Part shown: piece by piece, positions 54,361-61,499 of the stretch | How the letters are laid out: each line of letters starts with the position of its first letter | Numbering within the stretch: position 1 is the first letter of the stretch | DNA from: Streptomyces zagrosensis | Lineage (GTDB): Bacteria; Actinomycetota; Actinomycetes; Streptomycetales; Streptomycetaceae | Assembly: GCF_014203645.1 (NCBI RefSeq) | Contig: NZ_JACHJL010000001.1 | Span: 496,001 to 560,000 of the forward strand | Reading direction: 5' to 3' | Length of the DNA: 64,000 bases | The notes under the pieces: generated by a model | What the model was told of the DNA's origin: nothing | Databases searched by the model: none | The model's input: the letters and a program-made list of their open reading frames with translations, nothing else | Position numbers and translations under genes: made by a program

Positions 54361-54414
54361 AGGCGCTGTTCTGGGGTCGGTCGAGGGGGATCGATCAACG
54401 CCAGAACAGCGCCT
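54361..54414 (-). terminator. Long hairpin after the TetR gene
   Basis: Perfect 14-bp arms AGGCGCTGTTCTGG / CCAGAACAGCGCCT, with the 26-nt interior partly self-complementary (TCGA...TCGA), giving an extended stem. About 93 bp after the tetR stop; probable terminator. Confidence 0.7.
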
Positions 54415-54506
54415 TCTCCGTTGTCGAGCCGGCGCGCAGAGCCCGCACCACGGCGTAGCCTCGCGCCCCCGCACGCCGCCCCCGCACGCCGCTCCCCCGT
54501 GCGCCG

Positions 54507-55181
54507 CTACGAAGCCGGGGCCGGGCCCGTCGCGCGGTTGCCGCTCACTCGCCCCTGGATCAGCAGGGAGAGCGCGGCGTGCACATCGTCGAGCGAGCGC
54601 TGGGGCTGATAGGACTTCCAGTCAAGGGCCGCCACCAACACCATCCCGAACAGGGCCGACGCCGTCAGGCCGATGTCGATTTCCGCGCTCAGTTCGTCCT
54701 TGGCCACCCCGTCGTGCAGTACGGACTCGATCACGGCCAGTACCTTGGCGCGTACCACCATCAGCGTGGACTGCCAGGCGCGGTTGGTGCGCCACAACTC
54801 GGCGGCGTAGAGCTGGGTCAGCGCCGGATAGCCGTCGATGAAGACGAGTCCGGAGCGGATCATCGCGTCGAGTGCGGCAACGCTGCTGCCGCCGCGCGCG
54901 GCCACCTCGTCGGCAGCCTCCTGGAGCGCGTCTCGCAGCAGTTCGATGCCGTGCCGCAGCAACTCCTCGAACAGCACCGACTTACTGGCGAAGTTGTAGT
55001 AGACGGTGCCCTTGGCAACGCCTGCCCGCTCGGCAATCTCGTCCACCGTGGTGGAGGAGAAGCCCTGTTCCGCGATGAGCGTGACGGCGGCTTCGAAGAG
55101 TTTGCGCCGGGTGGCCTGCCTGCGGTTGTCGGCGGGCGATCCCGCGGGTGTTCGTGATGCGGGCGCGGCGCTGGTGTCCAT
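54507..55181 (-). CDS. TetR-family regulator of the ABC/YhgE operon
   Basis: 224 residues. The N-terminal helix-turn-helix (TRRKLFEAAVTLIAEQGFSS and TTVDEIAERAGVAKGTVYYN, about residues 25-65) is a textbook TetR domain; the C-terminal helical domain would bind an inducer. It lies 44 bp downstream of the YhgE-like gene in the same orientation. The 26-bp palindrome upstream of the first gene of the operon is its probable operator, giving autoregulation. Inducer unknown, possibly a hydrophobic toxicant. Confidence 0.93.
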   Translation of the reverse strand: MDTSAAPASRTPAGSPADNRRQATRRKLFEAAVTLIAEQGFSSTTVDEIAERAGVAKGTVYYNFASKSVLFEELLRHGIELLRDALQEAADEVAARGGSSVAALDAMIRSGLVFIDGYPALTQLYAAELWRTNRAWQSTLMVVRAKVLAVIESVLHDGVAKDELSAEIDIGLTASALFGMVLVAALDWKSYQPQRSLDDVHAALSLLIQGRVSGNRATGPAPAS

Positions 55182-55225
55182 GCCCCCGATTCTGCCTGTC
55201 GGCGCGGGTCGGCGGTTCGCGCCGC

Positions 55226-57502
55226 TCACAGGGTGAGCTCCGGGTGCAGCCGGTCGATGGACCACACCTGCTTGCGGCGGGCCGACACGGTCGTCAGGGC
55301 CAGCGCGCCCACGGTGAAGGCCAGCAGGACCACACTGCCCTGCCATACCGGTTCCAGCCCGCCGCCGGTGATCAGCCTGCGGAGCGCCTCCACGATGTAG
55401 CTCATCGGCAGCAGCGGATGCAGGGCGTTGAAGAACGCCGGGCTGGTCTGCACCGGATAGGTACCGCCGGCCGACGTCAACTGAAGCATCAGCAGCGCGA
55501 GGACGAGAATGCGTCCGGCGGGCCCGAAGCGCGCGTTCAACCACTGCACGATCGCAGCGAAGCAACAGGTGACCAGGAGCAGGAAGCCCACGGTGCCCGC
55601 GGCGCGAGCCATCTCCAGGCCAAGGCCCCAGTGCAGCACGGACATCAACACCATCGTCTGCACGGCACCGATCGCCGCGACCGGCAGCCAGCCCGCTAGC
55701 GTGATCCGCAGCGGTGACGCCCCGGCGGCCAGCGCGCGCCGGTTGAGCGGCTGGATGAGCATGTACGCCACCATCGCGCCGACCCACAGGGAAAGTGGGA
55801 TGAAGTACGGGGCGAACCCGGTGCCGTAGTTGGGTGCCGCGTGCATCGACTGGGAGGCGAGCTGTACGGGGTCGGCCATGACCTCGGTACGAGCGTCCCG
55901 CTCTTGCTTCCCGTAGTCGGGGATCTTCTTGACGCCGTCATGCAGCCCGCCGGACAGCTTCCCTGAGCCGTCCACGAGCTTGAACAGGCCCCCGTCGAGG
56001 CTGCCCGCTCCGGTGTGCAGGTCATCAACGCCGGTGTGCAGGGACGAGGCGCCGGTTTTGGCGGTGCTGAGACCGCCGTGCAGTTGCCCGGCGCCGGCGG
56101 CGACCTTGTGCGCGCCCGCGTTGAGCGCGTTGATCTTGGTTACGGCCGCGTCGATGTCCCTGCTCAGGTTCGGGGCGTGCTGCGCCAGCCAGGCGGCCTT
56201 GTCGTGCACGTCGTCTAGGTCGCGGGCGAGCTTGTCCAGACCATCGGTGTTCTTGTGCACCAGAGTGTCGAGGTCCTCCGCCACGTCGGCGGCGCTGTCG
56301 GCGGCGTCCACGGCCTTGTTGAGGGAGTCGCACACGGGCGCGGGCAGCGAGGCGTTCGCCTCGGGTGCGCCCGACCGCGCGCCGGGGGCGGTCCGACCGG
56401 CGCCCGGGGCGCTCGCGCTACTGCCGTTGTGAGGACCAGCGGGGTCACTGGGGCCAGTGGTGTCCTTGGGGCTAGCGGTTCCCGGGCCCTGGCTAGGGCC
56501 GGCGCCACCGGTCGGGCCGCTCGTCGGCGGCGTGAGCCCCGTACAGCGGCTCCGGTGCTCGGCGGCGAGATCATCGGCCGCCGTCCGGGCCTTGGTCGCG
56601 GCGGTGGTGGTGGACGCGGGCAGCGTGTCGAGGTCGCCGCCGATGCGCCGCGAGGCGTCGGCGACGAGTTGGGAGGCGTCGCCGATGTCCTTGCCGTGCT
56701 CCGTGAGGAAGCGGCGGGCGTTCGCGTTGTCGCGGTAGGCACCGTTGACCTTGTCGGCGAGCTGCTGGGTGCCCTCGGCGACGTCGCCCGCACCCGTCTT
56801 CAACCGGCCCGAGCCGGTGTGGAGCTTCGTCACCCCGCCGCTGAGGGACTTGCTGCCCTTCTCGGCCTTGTCGAGCCCCTTGTGGATCTTGTCGGCGCCG
56901 TCCTTCGCCTTGCCGATCCCGTCGCCGAGCTTGTCGGCACCCTTGGCCGCTTCCGCCGTCTTTCCATGGATGTCGGAGAAGCTCACAAAGATCTTGTCGT
57001 AGAAGCCGCGCGACGCCTTGCTGGAGGCGGCGGCGCGCACCTCGGAGAACACGGTGCGGGAGATCTGTCCGACGATGTAGTTGTTGGCGTCGTTCGTACG
57101 CACCTTCAGCGCACCGGTCTCCGGCGCATCACCGGAACTTGAGGCGATCTGATTACTGAAGTGGGAGGGGACGGTCAGCGACAGATAGTACGTGCCCTTC
57201 TCGACCCCTTTGCGTGCCTGCTCGGCGGTGGTTTCGTGCCACTCGAACGTGTTGCTGTCCCGTAGTCCCTTGACGAGTTCGTCGCCGACGACCATTTTCT
57301 CGCCGCCTACCGTGGCGCCCTTGTCGGCGTTGACGAGCGCGACCGGAATCTTGTCCAGACGGTCGTACGGGTCCCAGAAGGACCACAGGTACAGCGCGCC
57401 GTACAGCAGGGGAAGCAGCAGTATCGCGGCGAGGGCGGCCCGCGGCAGCTTGCCCCGACCGAATCGCTTCAGCTCAAGCGCGGCCAGCTTCGGCGATCGC
57501 AT
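55226..57502 (-). CDS. YhgE/Pip-type membrane protein
   Basis: 758 residues. One N-terminal transmembrane helix (about 22-42), a large extracytoplasmic domain with the Pip motif PVALVNADKGA, heptad-like repeats (KLHTGSGRLKTGAGDVAEGT; SLHTGVDDLHTGAGSLDGG) and a Pro/Gly/Thr-rich central insertion (about 310-370), and five C-terminal transmembrane helices of ABC-2 permease type. Relatives are phage-infection protein homologues and ESX/MmpL-like accessory exporters. ATG 57502 has GAGGAAGG upstream; ATG 57526 is an alternative. It overlaps the ATPase gene end by 29 bp. Confidence 0.9.
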   Translation of the reverse strand: MRSPKLAALELKRFGRGKLPRAALAAILLLPLLYGALYLWSFWDPYDRLDKIPVALVNADKGATVGGEKMVVGDELVKGLRDSNTFEWHETTAEQARKGVEKGTYYLSLTVPSHFSNQIASSSGDAPETGALKVRTNDANNYIVGQISRTVFSEVRAAASSKASRGFYDKIFVSFSDIHGKTAEAAKGADKLGDGIGKAKDGADKIHKGLDKAEKGSKSLSGGVTKLHTGSGRLKTGAGDVAEGTQQLADKVNGAYRDNANARRFLTEHGKDIGDASQLVADASRRIGGDLDTLPASTTTAATKARTAADDLAAEHRSRCTGLTPPTSGPTGGAGPSQGPGTASPKDTTGPSDPAGPHNGSSASAPGAGRTAPGARSGAPEANASLPAPVCDSLNKAVDAADSAADVAEDLDTLVHKNTDGLDKLARDLDDVHDKAAWLAQHAPNLSRDIDAAVTKINALNAGAHKVAAGAGQLHGGLSTAKTGASSLHTGVDDLHTGAGSLDGGLFKLVDGSGKLSGGLHDGVKKIPDYGKQERDARTEVMADPVQLASQSMHAAPNYGTGFAPYFIPLSLWVGAMVAYMLIQPLNRRALAAGASPLRITLAGWLPVAAIGAVQTMVLMSVLHWGLGLEMARAAGTVGFLLLVTCCFAAIVQWLNARFGPAGRILVLALLMLQLTSAGGTYPVQTSPAFFNALHPLLPMSYIVEALRRLITGGGLEPVWQGSVVLLAFTVGALALTTVSARRKQVWSIDRLHPELTL

Positions 57503-58397
57503 CCGGCGCCCCTTCCTCGTGCTCATGTGCCGTGCGGTCCTGGCGGGTCTTACGGGTCTTGCTGGTCTGGCTGGATTTCCTGGCCCCGTCGAGCTCACCG
57601 GGCCCGCTGGTTGTGCTGGCTGCGCTGGTTGTGCTGGTTGCGTTGAGCCCGCTGGCCTCTCGCGGGCGGTCGGCCCGCCTAGTGGTGACCACCACGGCAC
57701 CCTGCGGCGGTTCGCTGCATACGGCGAGAACTGTGGTCCCGCCATCGGCGATGCCGCGCAGCATCGACCAGGCGCGGGCCTGGTCGGCCGCCGACAGCTT
57801 GAGGTCGGCGTCATCGACGGCCAGTAGCCGGGGGCAGCCGATCAGCGCGAGGGCGACCGAGAGCCGTAGGGCCTCAAGGCGCTCCAGATCGCGCACGGCC
57901 GTGCGCGGCCCCTTCGGTAGCGTGTCCAGGTCAAGACCGGCACGGCTCAACGCGTTGTCGATCCGCGCGCGGGAGTCGGCCGCACGCTCGGCGCGCGGTC
58001 GGAGCAGCCCACGCAGGGAGCCGCCGAACCGGCGGGCGAGTAGGGCCCGTTCGCGTAGCTGCTCGGCGACGGTGAGCGCCGGTTCGAGATCCGATACGCC
58101 GGGCACGGGGCCGAGCCCGGTGCTGCGGCGCACGGCTGTCATCTGCCGCGGCAGCCGGTACTCACCCACTTCGGCCAGCCCGGCGGTGATGCGCATGCGG
58201 CCGGTGAGCGCGAGCAGCAGGCAGGTGCGCCCAGTGCCGGACGGGCCCACGACGGCGATCAGCGCGCCGGGCGCCGCAGTGATGTTGATGTCGCTGAACG
58301 CCCAGCCGCGCGGGCCGCGCACGCCCAGCCCCTGGGTCATGACGGCCGCCCCGGGCGGGGAGTGTGCCTCCCCGGCAGGACGAGGAGATTGGTTCAC
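57474..58397 (-). CDS. Degenerate ABC transporter ATP-binding protein
   Basis: 307 residues from GTG 58397 (AAGGAG 5 bp upstream). ABC ATPase fold with Walker A GPSGTGRTC (Lys replaced by Arg) and Walker B RLLAVDDADL (Asp in place of the catalytic Glu); the LSGGQ signature is not recognisable. The last 60 residues are disordered, Thr/Ser/Arg-rich. It is coupled by overlap to the YhgE-like permease, so it should be its nucleotide-binding partner, perhaps with weak or no hydrolysis. Confidence 0.87.
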   Translation of the reverse strand: MNQSPRPAGEAHSPPGAAVMTQGLGVRGPRGWAFSDINITAAPGALIAVVGPSGTGRTCLLLALTGRMRITAGLAEVGEYRLPRQMTAVRRSTGLGPVPGVSDLEPALTVAEQLRERALLARRFGGSLRGLLRPRAERAADSRARIDNALSRAGLDLDTLPKGPRTAVRDLERLEALRLSVALALIGCPRLLAVDDADLKLSAADQARAWSMLRGIADGGTTVLAVCSEPPQGAVVVTTRRADRPREASGLNATSTTSAASTTSGPGELDGARKSSQTSKTRKTRQDRTAHEHEEGAPDAIAEAGRA

Positions 58398-58405
58398 GAG
58401 ACTCC

Positions 58406-58431
58406 TTTTAGGCTGACTGGTCAGTCTAAAA
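58406..58431. promoter_or_regulatory. TetR-type operator
   Basis: 26-bp imperfect palindrome TTTTAGGCTGAC-TG-GTCAGTCTAAAA with 11 of 12 arm positions matching, 8 bp upstream of the ABC ATPase start. AT-rich ends around a GACTGACxxGTCAGTC core are typical for autoregulated TetR repressors. Confidence 0.85.
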
Positions 58432-58782
58432 AGTATGCACGGACCAGCCGTCGTCACACCAGTCGGGGGGTTCGGAGCTCGGAATGTGGAGCTCGGATTG
58501 ACGGGCGTGGGTCGCGGCCGTGGCTCTGCTGTGGGAATCGGCTCGATGTGGTGGGTGCTGGTTCGGTGCGCTGCCGAAGACGGCCTGGACCACTCCCGAA
58601 CCGACGTGGCAGCAGCGGCTTTCGCGGTGTGGTCAGCGTGCCGCGTCGGCGCCCTGCCGCCCGCTGTGCTATCGGCGTTAACGCAGGTCAGAGCCGATTG
58701 TCAGTGGTGTGCCCCACGATGGGCACATAAGGCGGTCCCATTACCACATGACGGACCGCCCGACGACGACAGGAGGTTCGTC
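58432..58782. other. Intergenic region before the HEPN gene, 351 bp
   Basis: An in-frame open stretch continues the HEPN gene upstream to 58435 but has no ribosome-binding site, whereas AGGAGG at 58771 defines the ATG 58783 start. No hairpin of note. Must hold the promoters of the HEPN gene and of the divergent ABC operon. Confidence 0.5.
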
Positions 58783-59319
58783 ATGGCCAGTACCGCCGCC
58801 GCACGACGGCACCATGCCGCCGCTGCCCCTTCGTTGACCGGTCCCGCGAGCGATGTCCACCCCGTACTCCGCCGTGCCACAGCCCCGCCCGCGGCCCTCG
58901 ACCTGCTCACCCAGGCCCATCAGGGACTGGAAGAGGCCGCCGTGCTGGCGGCGCCCAACGAGCGCTTCGCCACTGCGCATCTGGCCGCCCTGCGCACGGC
59001 TGCCGCCGTGCTCGCCGTCCATGGCCGTCCCGAAACCAGCCCACGGCGACGCCAGCGCATCCGCAGCGCGTGGGAGGTGCTGCCCGAGGTGATGCCGGAA
59101 CTGACCGAGTGGAGCGCGCTGTTCGCCTCTGGCGCCGGCCGCAGGGCGCGGGCCGAGGCAGGCATACACGGCGCGGCCAGCGACCGAGACGCGGACGACC
59201 TGCTGCGGGACGCCGGCATGTTCCTGCGCATAGTGGAGCGCATGCTGGTGCTGCAACCCGTGCTGCCCCGGCAGGCGCCACGCGACGACGCGCCACGCGA
59301 CGACGCGGCGGGAGGCTGA
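58783..59319 (+). CDS. SAV_6107-type HEPN domain protein
   Basis: 178 residues, mostly helical. AGGAGG is 6 bp upstream of ATG 58783. The core from residue 35 resembles the SAV_6107 HEPN family of actinobacteria. It contains an R-x4-H motif (Arg61-His66, RFATAH), the consensus of metal-independent HEPN RNases. The C terminus ends in a duplicated PRDDAPRDDA tail. No nucleotidyltransferase (MNT) partner gene is adjacent. RNase activity is inferred, not proven. Confidence 0.85.
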   Translation: MASTAAARRHHAAAAPSLTGPASDVHPVLRRATAPPAALDLLTQAHQGLEEAAVLAAPNERFATAHLAALRTAAAVLAVHGRPETSPRRRQRIRSAWEVLPEVMPELTEWSALFASGAGRRARAEAGIHGAASDRDADDLLRDAGMFLRIVERMLVLQPVLPRQAPRDDAPRDDAAGG

Positions 59320-59444
59320 CGCGGCCGACCCACACCACGCGACCGGTCACCGCATCGGAGGCAATAGGCTGGGGTTCTACGACGTCAGTTTCTCGCCGAC
59401 ACCGCCGCAGGCCGTGTCGGCACCGCGCCGAGGAGCCACCCGCT

Positions 59445-60290
59445 GTGTCAGACCCGTTGCGCCCCCGTGCGTCTCTTCGTACTGCCGTGGTCTGGGAGGT
59501 CCTGCGGGGCGCCCTGGATCGCCGGGTCAAGGCCGCGGGCCAGGACGGCGCGAGCACGGTAGGCCACCCCGTCCACACCGGCAGCCCCGACCACCCAGAC
59601 CACCCCGACCACCACCTCGATCACCTCGATCACACTGCCCTAGACGTCTTGGACACCGGCGGCGGGACCGGCAACTTTGCGGTTCCCGTCGCCCGTCTGG
59701 GACACCGGGTCACGGTCGTTGACCCCAGCCCCAACGCGCTGTTCGCCTTGGAGCGCCGGGCCGCCGAGGCCGGTGTGGCCGATCGGGTACGCGGTGTGCA
59801 GGGCGACGCCCACGGCCTGTTCGACGTGGTGAACCGCGATGGATACGACGTGGTGCTCTGCCACGGCGTCTTGGAGTACATGGACGACCCGGCCGAAGGC
59901 GTACGCAACGCCGTCGCAGCACTGCGGCCCGCGGGCGTGCTCAGCCTGCTCGCCGCCGGGCTCGGCGGGGCGGTGCTCGCCCGCGCGCTGGCCGGGCACT
60001 TCGTGGAGGCCCGGCAGGTGCTCACTGACCCGGCGGGCCGCTGGGGCGAGGGCGACCCGGTGCCGCGGCGCTTCACGGCCGACCAACTGTCCGAGCTGGT
60101 GACGGCGGCGGGGCTGCGCGTGAGTGCCGTACACGGCGTGCGCGTCTTCGCTGACCTGGTCCCGGGCGTCCTGGTGGACACCGAACCGGGGGCCATGGAC
60201 GCGCTGCTGCGGCTGGAGGCCGCGGCGGCTGAGCAGCCCGCGTTCCACTCTGTCGCCACCCAGTTGCACGTACTGGCCGAGCGGCAGTGA
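59445..60290 (+). CDS. Class I SAM-dependent methyltransferase
   Basis: 281 residues from GTG 59445 (AGGAG 9 bp upstream). Rossmann-fold methyltransferase: motif I VLDTGGGTGNFAVPVA, VTVVDPSPNALFAL with the acidic ribose-binding residue, VRGVQGDAHGL and VLCHGVLEYMDDP. Just before motif I an Asp/His/Pro repeat (DHPDHPDHHLDHLDH) is inserted. Substrate unknown; sequence resembles CmoA/UbiE-like enzymes of the Streptomyces core genome. Confidence 0.9.
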   Translation: MSDPLRPRASLRTAVVWEVLRGALDRRVKAAGQDGASTVGHPVHTGSPDHPDHPDHHLDHLDHTALDVLDTGGGTGNFAVPVARLGHRVTVVDPSPNALFALERRAAEAGVADRVRGVQGDAHGLFDVVNRDGYDVVLCHGVLEYMDDPAEGVRNAVAALRPAGVLSLLAAGLGGAVLARALAGHFVEARQVLTDPAGRWGEGDPVPRRFTADQLSELVTAAGLRVSAVHGVRVFADLVPGVLVDTEPGAMDALLRLEAAAAEQPAFHSVATQLHVLAERQ

Positions 60291-60583
60291 TCCCCGTCCC
60301 ACCCGTCACTCGCGTGGACTAGCGCGTGGCAACGGCCGCCAGAGCGGCGTGCAGTCGGCCACAGGCCACCCGATCAGCTCGTTCCCACCGTATGATCGAA
60401 GGCACACGGTCCGGCATGGCGGGTCGGTGGGTGGGGAATGGACGTCTCAGAGCCATCAGGCACCACTGCGGTACTGGTGGGTGAATTGGCGCAGAGGGGC
60501 GGGTTTCACGGGGGCGATTCCCTGCCTATCCTGGAAGGGTCGCACCCCGGTCGCCCCCCGCGACCGACGAGTAGGAGGACTCC

Positions 60584-61003
60584 GTGCCGCTCTCGGAGCA
60601 CGAGCAGCGCATGCTCGAGCAGATGGAGCGAGCGCTGTACGCCGAAGATCCCAAATTCGCGACAGCGCTTGAGGGTAGCGGCCTGCGCACATACACCCGT
60701 CGCCGGGTCTACCAGGCGGTCGCGGGTTTTTTGGTGGGCATCGCGCTCTTGATGGCTGGGATGGTCGCCCAGCAGATCTGGATCAGCGTTGTGGGGTTCC
60801 TCGTCATGCTGGGATGCGCCGTTCTGGCCGTGACCGGTTGGCGTAAGGCACCCAAGCCAGGTGAGCAGGCCCAGGCCCAGACCCAGGGAACAGGAGACGG
60901 CGGGGCAGCAGCATCGCGCAGGCCAAGCCGTCATCAGCGCCGTTCGATGATGAACCGAATCGAGGAGCGGTGGCAGCGTCGCCGCGATGAGCAGGGGCAC
61001 TAG
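60584..61003 (+). CDS. DUF3040 membrane protein
   Basis: 139 residues. N-terminal LSEHEQRMLEQMERALYAEDPKFA is the DUF3040 signature; two transmembrane helices follow (about 42-62 and 66-84) and a basic C-terminal tail RRPSRHQRRSMMNRIEERW. GTG start with AGGAGGA 5 bp upstream. Small actinobacterial membrane proteins of this family are common near the division and cell-wall cluster; function unknown. Confidence 0.92.
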   Translation: MPLSEHEQRMLEQMERALYAEDPKFATALEGSGLRTYTRRRVYQAVAGFLVGIALLMAGMVAQQIWISVVGFLVMLGCAVLAVTGWRKAPKPGEQAQAQTQGTGDGGAAASRRPSRHQRRSMMNRIEERWQRRRDEQGH

Positions 61004-61119
61004 GAGTTCGCTGGATTCCACACATGCCAAGGCGTGGTTGTCCTGGACGACGAAAACCGCGCACGGTGTAGGACTTAGGTTGAGGCTGCTTGACGACTCA
61101 TTGAAGGCCGTCTAACGGT

Positions 61120-61171
61120 AAGAGCTATGAGCGGAGCGTCACTTACGAGTGACGCTCCGCTCATAGCTCTT
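61120..61171. terminator. 23-bp perfect inverted repeat
   Basis: Arms at 61120-61142 and 61149-61171 (starting AAGAGCTATGAGCGG) are exactly complementary with a 6-nt loop TTACGA; TTTGTC follows. Likely a very strong bidirectional terminator between DUF3040 (+) and the transglutaminase gene (-). Confidence 0.85.
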
Positions 61172-61369
61172 TTGTCATGGTGTAGCGGCGAGCTTCGCCG
61201 TCCCCGGCCTCGCCCACCTCGGCTACGGCGCGGGCAGACCCGTGCGGGCTCCCCGTACAGGCCGCGACGGACAGGCGCACCGAATACCCAGGGAGCGCAC
61301 CCGCAGCGCGCCGCCCCGAGAAGGCGGCGGCGACAGCGGCGCCAAGAGGTGGGCCGCCGCCCCAGGAGA

Positions 61370-61450
61370 GGACACCCCGCGGGTGCGGGGGCGACGAGTC
61401 ACAGCGTGACGAGTGCACGAGGCCCGATGGACCATCCCCGCGGGTGCGGG
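61370..61450. CRISPR. Two-copy type I-E-like CRISPR remnant
   Basis: CCCCGCGGGTGCGGG occurs at 61375-61389 and 61436-61450, a 61-bp period equal to a 29-nt repeat plus 32-nt spacer. Flanks also fit: GGAC before each copy, and the second begins ACCATCCCCGCGGGTGCGGG as in actinobacterial I-E repeats. The first copy lacks two bases, and the second runs into a GCGGGT microsatellite. No cas gene is in the window. May be chance similarity in GC-rich DNA. Confidence 0.3.
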
Positions 61451-61480
61451 TGCGGGTGCGGGCGCGGGTGCGGGCGCGAC
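61440..61480. repeat. GCGGGT/GCGGGC microsatellite
   Basis: About six tandem hexamers (GCGGGT or GCGGGC) just before the end of the transglutaminase gene. Low-complexity expansion. Confidence 0.8.
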
Positions 61481-61499
61481 GCGCCCGCTCAATCGAGGC

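Noticed and set aside
54124..54841. Two plus-strand open frames across the G-run block and into tetR
   Set aside because: Composition is driven by Gly/Arg/Ser codons from G-runs, and they overlap the clear TetR coding region antisense.
60438..60752. Plus-strand open frame starting ATG 60438 ahead of DUF3040
   Set aside because: It overlaps the well-supported DUF3040 start in another frame, becomes Arg/Ser-rich shadow sequence, and has no clear ribosome-binding site.
61075..61087. TTAGGTTGAGGCT resembling half of an iron box
   Set aside because: One inserted base and no second half-site; no gene start nearby.
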